This document shows positions 1 to 8,844 of a stretch of DNA of 64,000 nt, in pieces. The position numbers and the translations under genes were made by a program. Below the pieces are notes generated by a model, which ran no database searches, was not told the origin of the DNA, and saw only the letters and a program-made list of their open reading frames with translations. The stretch lies in contig NZ_CAJFCL010000005.1 of NCBI RefSeq assembly GCF_904063065.1, positions 124,001-188,000 of the forward strand, in the 5' to 3' direction. The DNA is from Pseudomonas paraversuta. GTDB taxonomy: Bacteria; Pseudomonadota; Gammaproteobacteria; Pseudomonadales; Pseudomonadaceae. Each line of letters begins with the position of its first letter. Position 1 is the stretch's first letter.

Positions 1-669
1 GTACTGGATGCCAATCGCCAGCCGCACATGCTGATTGCCGAGGTCGAACAGGCCCTGCACGATTTCCAGGGCCATTCCCGTGATGATGTGAGCATGGTGC
101 AGATCACGTCACAGTTGCCGCAGCCTCTGGATGTGCCGGTCATGCCTTATTCCGACAGTGACCAGTGCAGCCCGCTGGACTGGTCGGCCAGCTTTGAATT
201 CCGCGGGGCCACGCTGCAACGGTTCAATCCGCTGCCCTATCTGTTGCAACTGCTGATGGAGGTTCACGGCTTGCGGGCCCGGGGTGCAGTGATTCATGCG
301 GTACTGTCCGAGCTTTACAGCAATGCTCTGGAGCACGGCGTTCTGGGTCTTGATTCACGGCTCAAGCGAGATGCCCGGGGGTTTGCCCGCTATTACCAGT
401 TGCGTAATGAACGTCTGGCAGCGCTGCGAAGCGGGTTTGTGCGGGTGCGGGTGCAGGTCGAACCTGTGCCACGGGGCGGGCGCTTATTGCTGCAGGTAGA
501 CGACAGTGGTGAGGGTTTTGATGTTGCAACAGTGCTGTCCAGACCGCTGGACCTGAACCGTCTGTCGGGGCGTGGGGTGAGTTTGGTACGCCAACTGTGC
601 CCTGCAGCGCAATGGTCCGCCGATGGTCGCAGTGCGACCGTAGAGTTTTCATGGGAGGCTCTGGCATAA
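1..669 (+). CDS. Fused response regulator/phosphatase, C-terminal part only (HsbR-like)
   Basis: The frame is open from base 1, so the gene begins upstream and only about 222 C-terminal residues are visible. The first part contains DDVSMVQI, the usual end of a PP2C/SpoIIE serine phosphatase domain. It is followed by a GHKL ATPase fold of the RsbW/SpoIIAB type: an N-box (ELYSNALEHG), a G1-like motif (VDDSGEGFD) and a G2-like motif (SGRGVSLV). In Pseudomonas the protein just before hptB carries receiver, phosphatase and anti-sigma kinase modules and acts on an anti-sigma antagonist that controls flagellar gene expression and biofilm choice. The receiver domain is inferred from the family. hptB starts 30 bases downstream, as expected for partners in one phosphorelay. 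Confidence 0.85.
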   Translation, partial: VLDANRQPHMLIAEVEQALHDFQGHSRDDVSMVQITSQLPQPLDVPVMPYSDSDQCSPLDWSASFEFRGATLQRFNPLPYLLQLLMEVHGLRARGAVIHAVLSELYSNALEHGVLGLDSRLKRDARGFARYYQLRNERLAALRSGFVRVRVQVEPVPRGGRLLLQVDDSGEGFDVATVLSRPLDLNRLSGRGVSLVRQLCPAAQWSADGRSATVEFSWEALA

Positions 670-699
670 TCCGATCATTCTTGATCAAGGAGTGAACAA

Positions 700-1062
700 G
701 TGTCCGACATTCATATGGATCCAAAGGTAGTCAGTGCGTTGCGGGACGTAATGGAAGGCGGGTTTGAGGATTTGCTCGACACCTTTCTTTCTGATTCCGA
801 AGAGCGCCTGGATCAACTGCGCAGCACACACGAAGCCCACGACCTGAGTCTGGTCGCCCACAGCTTCAAAGGCAGCAGCAGCAACATGGGTGCCATTCGT
901 TTGGCGCATCTGTGCGGCCTGCTTGAAGAACGGGCGCAAAAGAAGCCGCTGGCCGGCATCAAGGAGCTGGTCGTCAAAATCGACGATGAATACCAGATGG
1001 TGCGTCGTCTTTATCGTGCCGAGCGCCAGCGTTTCAACCCGTCGAACTTTGCCTCCGGCTGA
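700..1062 (+). CDS. hptB: Histidine phosphotransfer protein HptB
   Basis: A 120-residue single-domain Hpt protein. The phosphoacceptor is His54 in AHSFKGSSSNMG, which is the standard HxxKG(S/A) signature. The start is GTG, preceded by AAGGAG about eight bases upstream; the in-frame ATG five codons later lacks as good a site. In Pseudomonas HptB receives phosphate from hybrid kinases and passes it to the receiver of the upstream phosphatase protein, linking the Gac-type network to flagellar and biofilm control. The partner gene lies immediately upstream and fliK follows, matching the known order. Confidence 0.9.
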   Translation: MSDIHMDPKVVSALRDVMEGGFEDLLDTFLSDSEERLDQLRSTHEAHDLSLVAHSFKGSSSNMGAIRLAHLCGLLEERAQKKPLAGIKELVVKIDDEYQMVRRLYRAERQRFNPSNFASG

Positions 1063-1074
1063 TTCGGCCAAAGC

Positions 1075-1090
1075 TGGCCCGAACCTTGCT
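1075..1090 (+). promoter_or_regulatory. Sigma-54 promoter upstream of fliK
   Basis: TGGCCCGAACCTTGCT has the GG and GC dinucleotides exactly ten bases apart and the TTGCT half intact, close to the consensus TGGCAC-N5-TTGCA/T. It lies just after the hptB stop and 50 bases before fliK. In P. aeruginosa fliK is expressed from its own RpoN promoter in the FleR-dependent class, so the position fits. Confidence 0.7.
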
Positions 1091-1139
1091 CTGACTCATC
1101 CACCTGTACCTATGCCAGCCGTACAGTGGAGACCTGTTA

Positions 1140-2411
1140 ATGCCCCTTGCCGCCAATCCCTTTCTTCAGACCTCCGGTACTGCTGCGTCCAAAACGCCTG
1201 CGGTCAAAACTCCCCTGTCTGGCACCGAGCCCGCTAAATCCGGAGCTGAACCCTTTTCCAGGGTGTATGCGAAAGCGTCTGAAACCAAGCCCTTGAGTCA
1301 TGTGCGGGAACCCTCTGCGGGAGCGCTCGCCAGGCGTAATCAGGGCAGCGATCAGGCGTCTGAAAGACCGCCGGCGGTTGCCGATAGCGGCAAGACCTTG
1401 CCTGCTGGCAAGACCAAAGACACCGGCAGCGCAAGTCAGCAAGATGCCGCTGACGGGGTGCGCGACGAGGCGACTGTGCCGGTGCAGGCAGTGGTAGCGC
1501 CGCCTGCGGCTGAAGCTGCAGTGCCGGTAGAGCCGGCGCAGCCCGAGGTGCAAGCCGCGCAACTGGCCGCTGCGGCGCAAGCACAGCTGCAGCCGCTACC
1601 GGTGGAGGATGACAGTTTCGATCCTGAGGCCGATCCCCTGGACGATATGCCTGCGGTGCGCCTGGCCATGGAGCAGGGCGGGCATGTCTCGGCCGGTAGC
1701 CAGACGCCGGGGAAAAATGCGGCACTGGAGAATTCCCCGGCCACTGTTCAGGGGCAAACTGCTGCGGTTGCCATGCTGATCGACCCGAAAGCCGACGGTT
1801 CAGCGTCCGGCGAGGGGGGGGAGGAGGCATTCAAGGGGCTGCTCGATGATGGTCTCAAAGACCTGAAGAGCGCGTCCAGCGATACCCGGGTGGATGACTT
1901 CGCCAGTCGCCTGGCTGCACTCACCCAGGCGGCGGTACCCAAAACCGCCAATGCATTGCCGGTCAACCAGCCTTTGGCCATGCATCAGAGCGGCTGGACC
2001 GAAGAGGTGGTCAATCGTGTGATGTACCTGTCCAGCGCCAACCTGAAATCGGCAGATATCCAGTTGCAGCCGGCGGAGTTGGGGCGGCTGGATATCCGGG
2101 TCAACATCGCCCCCGACCAGAGCGCGCAGGTCAACTTCGTCAGTGCCCACGCCGGGGTGCGCGAGGCGCTGGACAACCAGATGCACCGCTTGCGTGAAAT
2201 GTTCGCCCAGCAGGGCATGGGGCAGGTCGACGTCAACGTGTCGGACCAGTCGCGCAACTGGCAGGGGCAGGGCCAGGAGCAGCAGGCGCAGAACCCCTCA
2301 GGTGGTCACCGGCTTGAAGGTGCCGGCGAAGATGAGCCGGCAATCGCGACCACCGGCAGCGTAGCGCCGAGCGTGGTTATCGGCTCCAGCGCGGTGGATT
2401 ACTACGCCTGA
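1140..2411 (+). CDS. fliK: Flagellar hook-length control protein FliK
   Basis: A 423-residue exported ruler protein that sets hook length and switches the export gate from rod/hook to filament substrates. The long N-terminal and central part is Ala/Pro/Gln-rich and low in complexity, as in all FliK proteins. The conserved Flg_hook domain lies at about residues 280-365, with LQPAELGRLDIRV as the hallmark, followed by a Gln-rich tail. A sigma-54 site sits about 50 bases upstream. A second FliK-like gene is found at 23.8 kb on the other strand. Confidence 0.93.
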   Translation: MPLAANPFLQTSGTAASKTPAVKTPLSGTEPAKSGAEPFSRVYAKASETKPLSHVREPSAGALARRNQGSDQASERPPAVADSGKTLPAGKTKDTGSASQQDAADGVRDEATVPVQAVVAPPAAEAAVPVEPAQPEVQAAQLAAAAQAQLQPLPVEDDSFDPEADPLDDMPAVRLAMEQGGHVSAGSQTPGKNAALENSPATVQGQTAAVAMLIDPKADGSASGEGGEEAFKGLLDDGLKDLKSASSDTRVDDFASRLAALTQAAVPKTANALPVNQPLAMHQSGWTEEVVNRVMYLSSANLKSADIQLQPAELGRLDIRVNIAPDQSAQVNFVSAHAGVREALDNQMHRLREMFAQQGMGQVDVNVSDQSRNWQGQGQEQQAQNPSGGHRLEGAGEDEPAIATTGSVAPSVVIGSSAVDYYA

Positions 2412-2464
2412 GCCACAGCCTCGCTCCCCCTCTAGGGGCGAGCTTGCTCGCGGGTTTTTTCAAT

Positions 2465-2492
2465 GTGCAGGCGAACAGGCTCACGCCTGCAC
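2465..2492. repeat. Perfect 9-bp inverted repeat before the fliL promoter
   Basis: GTGCAGGCG and CGCCTGCAC pair perfectly around a 10-base loop. It lies downstream of fliK, after a half REP-like sequence (GGGGCGAGCTTGCTCGCGGG followed by six T). It may end the fliK transcript or be part of a REP-type element; there is no T-run directly after this hairpin. Confidence 0.5.
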
Positions 2493-2532
2493 AGGTGTGC
2501 TCTTACAGTGTTCTGCCACATCCCGACACTTC

Positions 2533-2548
2533 TGGCATAACACTTGCT
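2533..2548 (+). promoter_or_regulatory. Sigma-54 promoter for the fliL operon
   Basis: TGGCATAACACTTGCT matches the RpoN consensus almost perfectly, with GG and GC ten bases apart. It is 48 bases upstream of the fliL start codon. The fliLMNOPQR-flhB operon is a FleQ/RpoN-dependent class II operon in P. aeruginosa, which agrees with this placement. Confidence 0.8.
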
Positions 2549-2596
2549 CTGCCTACCCAAGCATCTGTGAAAACCGAAAAGCGACGGATTATTGGC

Positions 2597-3088
2597 ATGG
2601 CGACGAGCGACGTAGTGAAGGACCCTGCCGAGAAAGGCAAATTGAAGCTGATCATCCTGGTCGCAGTGGCAGTGTTGCTGGCGATCGGCCTGTCTGTGGG
2701 CGCCACCTGGTATTTCCTGAGCGGCCCCAAGAGCGAGTCCGCACCTGTGGTTGACGCAAACATCAAGCTCCCGGCGATTTATGAACCCATGGCGCCGGCC
2801 TTCGTGGTCAATTTCAACGCCAATGGCCGCCAGCGCTATATGCAAGTGAGCATGACCTTGCAGGCGCGCGACCAGAATGACCTCAACGCCCTCAAGGTGC
2901 ATATGCCAGTGATCCGCAACAATCTGGTGATGCTGTTCTCCGGGCAAACCTTCGATGACCTGGCGACGCCGGTGGGGCAGGAAATACTTCGTCAGAAAGC
3001 TACTGCCAGCGTTCAGGAAGTGGCGCAGAAAGAACTCGGAAAAGTGGTTGTCGATCAGGTGCTCTTTACTAACTTTGTATTGCAGTAG
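2597..3088 (+). CDS. fliL: Flagellar basal body-associated protein FliL
   Basis: A 163-residue inner-membrane protein that surrounds the stator units at the flagellar base. The start chosen is ATG 2597 (MATSDVVKDP), because the frame further upstream runs through the promoter and repeat region. A single transmembrane segment lies at about residues 18-40 (LIILVAVAVLLAIGLSVGA), followed by a periplasmic FliL domain. The C-terminus (VLFTNFVLQ) is the typical family ending. First gene of the fliL-flhB operon; fliM follows after 9 bases. Confidence 0.93.
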   Translation: MATSDVVKDPAEKGKLKLIILVAVAVLLAIGLSVGATWYFLSGPKSESAPVVDANIKLPAIYEPMAPAFVVNFNANGRQRYMQVSMTLQARDQNDLNALKVHMPVIRNNLVMLFSGQTFDDLATPVGQEILRQKATASVQEVAQKELGKVVVDQVLFTNFVLQ

Positions 3089-3097
3089 GATCACGAC

Positions 3098-4066
3098 ATG
3101 GCCGTGCAAGACCTGCTGTCCCAGGATGAAATCGACGCGCTGTTGCATGGTGTCGATGATGGCCTGGTACAGGCCGAAGCAGCTGCCGAACCCGGCAGTG
3201 TCAAAAGTTACGACCTGACCAGTCAGGACCGGATTGTCCGGGGCCGCATGCCGACCCTGGAAATGATCAACGAGCGTTTCGCCCGTTACACCCGCATCAG
3301 CATGTTCAACATGCTGCGCCGCTCTGCGGACGTCGCGGTGGGCGGGGTACAGGTCATGAAATTCGGTGAATACGTGCACTCGCTGTACGTGCCCACCAGT
3401 CTCAACCTGGTCAAGATCAAGCCGTTGCGCGGCACTGCGCTGTTTATCCTCGATGCCAAGCTGGTGTTCAAGCTGGTGGACAACTTCTTCGGCGGTGACG
3501 GCCGTCACGCCAAGATCGAAGGCCGTGAATTCACCCCCACCGAACTGCGGGTGGTGCGCATGGTGCTGGAGCAGGCCTTCATCGATTTGAAGGAGGCCTG
3601 GCAGGCGATCATGGAAGTCAATTTCGAGTACATCAACTCGGAAGTGAACCCGGCAATGGCCAATATCGTCGGCCCCAGCGAAGCGATCGTGGTGTCAACC
3701 TTTCACATCGAGCTCGATGGCGGTGGCGGAGACCTGCACGTCACCATGCCGTACTCGATGATCGAGCCGGTACGCGAGATGCTCGATGCCGGTTTTCAGT
3801 CCGACCTCGACGATCAGGACGAACGCTGGAGCAAGGCTTTGCGCGAGGACGTGCTGGATGTCAGCGTGCCACTGAGCGCCACCGTGGCCCGCCGGCAATT
3901 GCGTCTGCGGGACATTTTGCACATGCAGCCGGGTGATGTGATTCCCGTCGAACTACAAGACGAACTGGTGATGCGCGCCAACGGCGTGCCTGCGTTCAAG
4001 GTCAAACTGGGCTCGCACAAAGGCAATCTGGCCTTGCAAGTGATCGAGCCCATCGGACGGCGCTAG
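3098..4066 (+). CDS. fliM: Flagellar motor switch protein FliM
   Basis: A 322-residue C-ring protein that binds phosphorylated CheY and sets rotation direction. The N-terminal LSQDEIDALLHGV is the conserved CheY-P binding peptide. The middle CheC-like domain (about residues 45-225) and the C-terminal SpoA domain (about residues 245-320) are both full length. The gene lies between fliL and fliN, as usual. Confidence 0.96.
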   Translation: MAVQDLLSQDEIDALLHGVDDGLVQAEAAAEPGSVKSYDLTSQDRIVRGRMPTLEMINERFARYTRISMFNMLRRSADVAVGGVQVMKFGEYVHSLYVPTSLNLVKIKPLRGTALFILDAKLVFKLVDNFFGGDGRHAKIEGREFTPTELRVVRMVLEQAFIDLKEAWQAIMEVNFEYINSEVNPAMANIVGPSEAIVVSTFHIELDGGGGDLHVTMPYSMIEPVREMLDAGFQSDLDDQDERWSKALREDVLDVSVPLSATVARRQLRLRDILHMQPGDVIPVELQDELVMRANGVPAFKVKLGSHKGNLALQVIEPIGRR

Positions 4067-4124
4067 GCGTCGGTCCACCCCAAATTGCTGTGTTAATGAT
4101 TGACTGCTCGCCGAGGACTCCCCG

Positions 4125-4589
4125 ATGGCTACCGAACACGATACAAGTGCTGCAGACCAGGCCCTGGCTGATGAATGGGCTGCGGCCCTGGAAGAAACCG
4201 GCGACGTCGGGCAGGCGGATATCGACGCCTTGCTGGCGGCCGATGCAGCCACCAAGCCGGCCTCCAGCCGCTTGCCAATGGAAGAGTTCGGCAGCGTGCC
4301 GCGCAATAACGAACCGGTCACCCTGGATGGTCCCAACCTGGATGTGATTCTGGATATTCCGGTTTCCATCTCCATGGAAGTGGGCAGCACCGACATCAAC
4401 ATCCGCAACCTGTTGCAACTCAATCAGGGTTCGGTCATCGAGCTTGATCGTCTGGCCGGCGAGCCGCTGGACGTGCTGGTCAACGGCACCCTGATTGCCC
4501 ATGGTGAAGTGGTGGTGGTCAACGAAAAGTTCGGCATCCGCCTGACTGACGTGATCAGTCCAAGCGAACGCATCAAGAAGCTGCGTTAA
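4125..4589 (+). CDS. fliN: Flagellar motor switch protein FliN
   Basis: A 154-residue C-ring subunit. The C-terminal SpoA/FliMN domain occupies about residues 75-150 (ISMEVGSTDINIRNLLQLN; LTDVISPSERIKKL). The N-terminal half is acidic and Ala-rich, with a QADIDALLAAD segment resembling the start of FliM, as in other pseudomonad FliN proteins. The stop codon directly abuts the GTG start of fliO. Confidence 0.95.
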   Translation: MATEHDTSAADQALADEWAAALEETGDVGQADIDALLAADAATKPASSRLPMEEFGSVPRNNEPVTLDGPNLDVILDIPVSISMEVGSTDINIRNLLQLNQGSVIELDRLAGEPLDVLVNGTLIAHGEVVVVNEKFGIRLTDVISPSERIKKLR

Positions 4590-5030
4590 GTGAAGCGGCT
4601 TCTCGGCGGTTTACTGGCTTTACCCCTGAGCGTGCTGGCGGCCGAGCCGCTGGCCAGCGCCACCCCTGTCGCTGCACCTGTGATCGGCAGTGGCATCGGC
4701 GGGCAGCTGACACAGCTGGTGCTGGGTTTGTTGCTGGTGCTGGGGCTGATCTTTGCCCTGGCCTGGCTGCTGCGCCGGGTACAGCAAACCGGGTCGCGAC
4801 AGGGGCAGGTGATTGAGTTGATCAGTTCGCGGGCCCTGGGTGCCCGCGACCGGCTGGTGCTGGTGCAAGTGGGCGAGGAGCAGATTCTGCTTGGCCTGAC
4901 GCCCGGGCGTATCACCCCCTTGCACGTGCTCAAGGAGCCGGTGCAGGTGCCGGGTACCACGCAGTCGGCGACCCCCGAGTTTGCCAAACGATTGATGGAA
5001 GTATTGGGTCAGCAAAAGGACAAGCCGTAA
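4590..5030 (+). CDS. fliO: Flagellar biosynthetic protein FliO
   Basis: A 146-residue membrane protein that helps assemble the FliP ring of the export gate. It starts with GTG immediately after the fliN stop. The N-terminus is signal-like ([20 protein letters not shown]), followed by one transmembrane segment at about residues 40-62 and a short cytoplasmic FliO domain. The stop overlaps the fliP start (TAATG), suggesting translational coupling. Confidence 0.9.
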   Translation: MKRLLGGLLALPLSVLAAEPLASATPVAAPVIGSGIGGQLTQLVLGLLLVLGLIFALAWLLRRVQQTGSRQGQVIELISSRALGARDRLVLVQVGEEQILLGLTPGRITPLHVLKEPVQVPGTTQSATPEFAKRLMEVLGQQKDKP

Positions 5031-5773
5031 TGCGTTTAGTCGTCGCGCTGTTGTTGACGTTGCTCGCACCAGTAGCGTTCGGGGCCGATCCGCTGTCGAT
5101 TCCGGCGATCACCCTGGGCACCGGGGCCAACGGCCAGCAAGAGTACTCGGTCAGCCTGCAAATTTTGCTGATCATGACCGCGCTGAGCTTTATTCCGGCG
5201 TTCGTCATGCTGATGACCAGCTTCACGCGGATCATCATTGTGTTTTCGATCCTGCGCCAGGCCCTGGGGTTGCAGCAAACGCCGTCGAACCAGATTCTCA
5301 CCGGCATGGCGCTGTTCCTCACCATGTTCATCATGGCGCCGGTATTCGACAAGGTGAACCAGGACGCCTTGCAGCCTTACCTTGCAGAAAAACTCTCGGC
5401 CCAGGACGCCATTCTCAAGGCGCAAGTGCCGCTCAAGGACTTCATGCTGGCGCAAACCCGCACCAGCGACCTTGAACTGTTCATGCGCCTGTCCAAGCGC
5501 ACCGACATCGCCACTCCGGATGCCGCGCCCCTGACCATTCTGGTGCCGGCCTTCGTCACCTCGGAGCTGAAAACCGCATTCCAGATCGGCTTCATGATCT
5601 TCATCCCGTTTTTGATCATCGACCTGGTGGTGGCCAGTGTGCTGATGGCCATGGGCATGATGATGCTCTCGCCGCTGATCATTTCGTTGCCGTTCAAAAT
5701 CATGCTGTTCGTGCTGGTGGATGGCTGGGCGTTGATTATCGGCACCCTGGCCAGCAGTTTCGGCGGAGTTTGA
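5030..5773 (+). CDS. fliP: Flagellar export gate protein FliP
   Basis: A 247-residue core component of the FliPQR export channel. It has a cleavable-type signal peptide ([19 protein letters not shown]) and four hydrophobic segments. Typical family motifs are [14 protein letters not shown] near residue 60 and the C-terminal [12 protein letters not shown]. Full length and in the expected operon position. Confidence 0.96.
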   Translation: MRLVVALLLTLLAPVAFGADPLSIPAITLGTGANGQQEYSVSLQILLIMTALSFIPAFVMLMTSFTRIIIVFSILRQALGLQQTPSNQILTGMALFLTMFIMAPVFDKVNQDALQPYLAEKLSAQDAILKAQVPLKDFMLAQTRTSDLELFMRLSKRTDIATPDAAPLTILVPAFVTSELKTAFQIGFMIFIPFLIIDLVVASVLMAMGMMMLSPLIISLPFKIMLFVLVDGWALIIGTLASSFGGV

Positions 5774-5797
5774 CCCCATGACCGGGAGTAATGCGCA

Positions 5798-6067
5798 ATG
5801 ACCCCAGAAGTCGCGGTTGACCTGTTTCGCAGCGCGCTGTGGCTGACCACGGTGATGGTCGCGGTGCTGGTCGTGCCCAGTTTGCTGGTCGGGCTGTTGG
5901 TGGCCATGTTTCAGGCGGCTACCCAGATCAACGAGCAGACCCTGAGCTTCCTTCCGCGGTTGCTGGTGATGCTGGTCACCCTGATCGTTGCCGGGCCCTG
6001 GCTGGTGCAGACCTTTATGGAATACATCCTGCAGTTGTACGGCAGCATTCCGCAGTTGATCGGCTAA
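5798..6067 (+). CDS. fliQ: Flagellar export gate protein FliQ
   Basis: An 89-residue protein with two transmembrane helices (about residues 15-40 and 55-75), the small subunit of the FliPQR channel. TQINEQTLSFLPR between the helices is the conserved FliQ loop. The stop codon directly abuts the fliR ATG. Confidence 0.95.
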   Translation: MTPEVAVDLFRSALWLTTVMVAVLVVPSLLVGLLVAMFQAATQINEQTLSFLPRLLVMLVTLIVAGPWLVQTFMEYILQLYGSIPQLIG

Positions 6068-6850
6068 ATGTCGCTGCTCGCTTTGACGGACGCGCAGATC
6101 AGCACCTGGGTCGCCAGCTTCATGCTGCCGCTGTTCCGGGTGGGCGCGTTGCTGACCACCATGCCGATCATCGGCACGACCCTGGTGCCCAAGCGCATCA
6201 AGCTGTTTCTGTCGCTGGCCATCACCCTGGCAATCCTGCCCAGCCTGCCGCCGCTGCCGGCCGTCAACCCGCTGGACCTCAGTGGCCTGATGCTGATTGC
6301 CGAGCAAATCATCATCGGCGCATTGCTGGGCTTCTCGCTGCAACTGTTTTTCCAGGCGTTCGTGGTGGCCGGGCAAATTGTCGCGATCCAGATGGGCATG
6401 GGCTTCGCGTCCATGGTCGACCCGGCCAACGGGGTCAACGTGGCGGTCATCGGGCAGTTCTTCACCATGCTCGTGACTTTGTTGTTTCTGTCCATGAACG
6501 GCCATCTGGTGGTCTTCGAGGTGCTCACCGAGAGCTTCACTACCTTGCCGGTGGGCGGTGGCTTGTTGACCAATCACTACTGGGAAATCGCCAACAAGCT
6601 GGGCTGGGTGCTGGGTGCCGCATTGTTGCTGGTGCTGCCGGCCATTACTGCATTGCTGGTGGTCAACATCGCCTTTGGTGTGATGACCCGGGCGGCGCCG
6701 CAACTCAATATCTTCTCGATCGGTTTTCCGCTGACTCTGGTGCTGGGCATGGTGATCCTGTGGATCGGCCTGGCGGATATTCTCAATCAGTATCAACCGC
6801 TGGCCTCCGAGGCCTTGCAGTTTTTACGTGAGCTGGCACAGGCGCGATAG
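6068..6850 (+). CDS. fliR: Flagellar export gate protein FliR
   Basis: A 260-residue integral membrane protein of the export gate with about six hydrophobic segments. GQIVAIQMGMGFASMVDP around residues 105-120 is the characteristic FliR/SpaR motif. It begins directly after the fliQ stop and ends two bases before flhB. Confidence 0.95.
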   Translation: MSLLALTDAQISTWVASFMLPLFRVGALLTTMPIIGTTLVPKRIKLFLSLAITLAILPSLPPLPAVNPLDLSGLMLIAEQIIIGALLGFSLQLFFQAFVVAGQIVAIQMGMGFASMVDPANGVNVAVIGQFFTMLVTLLFLSMNGHLVVFEVLTESFTTLPVGGGLLTNHYWEIANKLGWVLGAALLLVLPAITALLVVNIAFGVMTRAAPQLNIFSIGFPLTLVLGMVILWIGLADILNQYQPLASEALQFLRELAQAR

Positions 6851-6852
6851 CC

Positions 6853-7989
6853 ATGGCAGAAAGCGAGAGCGGTGCCGATAAAACAGAAGACCCCACGGAG
6901 AAACGAAAAAAGGACTCCAGGGAAAAGGGCGAGATCGCACGCTCCAAAGAGCTGAATACCCTGGCCATCATGCTGGCGGGTTCTATCGGACTGCTGATTT
7001 TTGGCGGCGCGCTGGCGCGGGACATGATGGATCTGATGCGCTACAACTTCAGCATCAGTCGCGAAACCCTGCTCAATCCCGATTCCATGGGCCTTTTTTT
7101 GCTGCACTCGGGCAAGGTTGCGCTGATTGCCGTGCAGCCGGTTCTGGTGATCTTGCTGATTGCTGCCCTGGTCGGGCCCATTGCCCTGGGCGGCTGGCTG
7201 TTCGCTGCCGGCAGCCTGGCGCCCAAGTTCAGCCGCATGAACCCCGCTGCCGGGATCAAGCGCATGTTCTCGGCCAAGGCGCTGGTGGAACTGCTGAAGG
7301 CGCTGGCCAAATTCTTCATCATCCTGATCGTGGCCTTGCTGGTGTTGCAGTCCGACATCGACGACCTGCTGCGAATCGCCCATGAGCCTTTGGAGCTGGC
7401 GGTAATCCACAGTGTGCAAGTGGTTGCCTGGAGTGCGCTGTGGATGGCCTGCGGGTTGATCCTGATTGCGGCGGTGGACGTTCCGGTGCAGCTGTGGGAA
7501 AGCCACAAAAAACTGCTCATGACCAAGCAGGAAGTGCGTGATGAGCACAAGGATCAGGAAGGTCGGCCCGAGGTCAAACAGCGGATTCGCCAACTGCAAC
7601 GGGAAATGAGCCAGCGGCGCATGATGAGTGCCATTCCCGACGCCGACGTGATTATCACCAACCCGACGCACTACGCCGTGGCGTTGAAATACGATCCGGA
7701 GAAGGGCGCGGCGCCCATGCTGCTGGCCAAGGGCAGCGATTTTCTGGCACTCAAGATTCGCGAGATTGGTGCCAAGCATAATATTTTGCTGCTGGAGTCT
7801 CCGGCCCTGGCGCGCTCGATCTACCACTCCACGGAGCTGGATCAGGAGATTCCTGCCGGGTTGTATCTGGCCGTGGCCCAGGTTCTGGCCTATGTGTACC
7901 AGATACGCCAGTATCAGGCGGGCCGGGGCAAGCGCCCGGATCCGCTCAAGGATTTGCCGATTCCGGCGGATTTACGGCGTGATCAGTAG
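6853..7989 (+). CDS. flhB: Flagellar export switch protein FlhB
   Basis: A 378-residue protein that switches substrate specificity of the export apparatus when FliK signals hook completion. The N-terminus (DKTEDPTEKRKKDSREKG) is the family hallmark, followed by four transmembrane segments and a cytoplasmic domain. The autocleavage motif NPTH is at residues 270-273, so self-processing should occur. Last gene of the fliL operon. An orphan FlhB-like tail lacking NPTH is encoded at 23.5 kb. Confidence 0.96.
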   Translation: MAESESGADKTEDPTEKRKKDSREKGEIARSKELNTLAIMLAGSIGLLIFGGALARDMMDLMRYNFSISRETLLNPDSMGLFLLHSGKVALIAVQPVLVILLIAALVGPIALGGWLFAAGSLAPKFSRMNPAAGIKRMFSAKALVELLKALAKFFIILIVALLVLQSDIDDLLRIAHEPLELAVIHSVQVVAWSALWMACGLILIAAVDVPVQLWESHKKLLMTKQEVRDEHKDQEGRPEVKQRIRQLQREMSQRRMMSAIPDADVIITNPTHYAVALKYDPEKGAAPMLLAKGSDFLALKIREIGAKHNILLLESPALARSIYHSTELDQEIPAGLYLAVAQVLAYVYQIRQYQAGRGKRPDPLKDLPIPADLRRDQ

Positions 7990-8061
7990 AGGCTTGCCCC
8001 AAACCTGCTTAACTTGGAATGCGATGTCTTTTTAGTTCGCGCGCAGGCAATGGAGAGTGCT

Positions 8062-8631
8062 ATGCCGATTGAGTTAACCCTTATTCCTGAAAGTTCGATC
8101 AGAACCTATGCGCTAAGTGATTCGAGTGACATTGCTCACGTCGATCTCGAAGGGTTGTTTCCGAAATTCCCTGCTCTGGACGGCACCTTTGCCATTTTCT
8201 GGCTGGAACAATTGCAGGGGCGGCATATTGTCGGCTTCAGTACCGCGGGCTCGAACTTGCTGGCGGTGATCTCGTTGCCCACCGTGCCCCACGGCCTGGG
8301 CCGGGAGCAGTACTACGCCGGGATCATGGAGCGCTGCTACAAAGAGCGGGACTCCATCATGTCTTTTCTGCGCAAGTCGTTGAGTTTCGAAGGCATCAAT
8401 GGCCGCTGCGTGCGCAGTTTCATCCTCTACAAGCTGATACGCCAGTTGCAGCTGGACAGCGTGCCGGTGTGGGAAGAGCGCCCGCACATCGGCGATGGGC
8501 GCTGTGGTGCAATTTTGATCGGTGGTCGCGGATCTGAGCGCTACGAGCCCAATCGCAAGCTGGATGTGGTGTTCCGCTCCAGCAGCAGCGCGTGTCTGGT
8601 GATCGACCTTGGGGAGTGGCGCTGGAACTGA
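8062..8631 (+). CDS. Protein of unknown function between flhB and flhA
   Basis: A 189-residue soluble protein I do not recognise. The start at ATG 8062 (MPIELTLIPESS) is preferred because GGAGAG lies four bases upstream; ATG 8050 is also in frame. It has no signal peptide or transmembrane segment. It contains an early DLEGLFPKFPALDG segment, a basic central part and a Gly/Arg-rich stretch (ILIGGRGSERYEPNRKLD). Sitting between flhB and flhA on the same strand suggests a flagella-linked role, but the REP element and sigma-54 site after it show that flhA starts a new unit. Confidence 0.7.
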   Translation: MPIELTLIPESSIRTYALSDSSDIAHVDLEGLFPKFPALDGTFAIFWLEQLQGRHIVGFSTAGSNLLAVISLPTVPHGLGREQYYAGIMERCYKERDSIMSFLRKSLSFEGINGRCVRSFILYKLIRQLQLDSVPVWEERPHIGDGRCGAILIGGRGSERYEPNRKLDVVFRSSSSACLVIDLGEWRWN

Positions 8632-8652
8632 GTACCGGCGCCCCGTTTGACC

Positions 8653-8713
8653 GTAGGAGCGAGCTTTTCAATCTGCAGACAAACAGCTCGCGAGCAAGCT
8701 AGCTCCTGCAGGG
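8653..8713. repeat. REP-type inverted repeat
   Basis: GTAGGAGCGAGC at the left and GCTCGCGAGCAAGCTAGCTCC at the right form an imperfect palindrome typical of Pseudomonas REP elements. It separates the unknown gene from the flhA promoter. Confidence 0.75.
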
Positions 8714-8774
8714 GTATGTATATATGGCTGCCGCCCGGCAGCCCCGAAATATAGACATGGCCATTTGCCAAAGT

Positions 8775-8790
8775 TGGAAGGCTTCTTGCA
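8775..8790 (+). promoter_or_regulatory. Sigma-54 promoter upstream of flhA
   Basis: TGGAAGGCTTCTTGCA keeps GG and GC exactly ten bases apart and an intact TTGCA; the -24 half (TGGAAG) departs from TGGCAC. It lies 55 bases before flhA. flhA is a FleQ/RpoN target in P. aeruginosa, consistent with this call. Confidence 0.6.
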
Positions 8791-8844
8791 CAGGCAGGCT
8801 TTACGGCGCATATGGCGTCAAAAGTTTGCTAAAGGTTTGTCGCA

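Noticed and set aside
5036..6796. A long reverse-strand open frame of 586 codons across fliP-fliR
   Set aside because: It is the antisense of well-supported flagellar genes, is extremely rich in Gln and His as GC-rich antisense frames are, and matches no family I know.
6855..6881. GCCGATAA at 6874-6881 as a FliA promoter
   Set aside because: It lies inside the first codons of flhB and has no TAAA-like -35 at the right distance.
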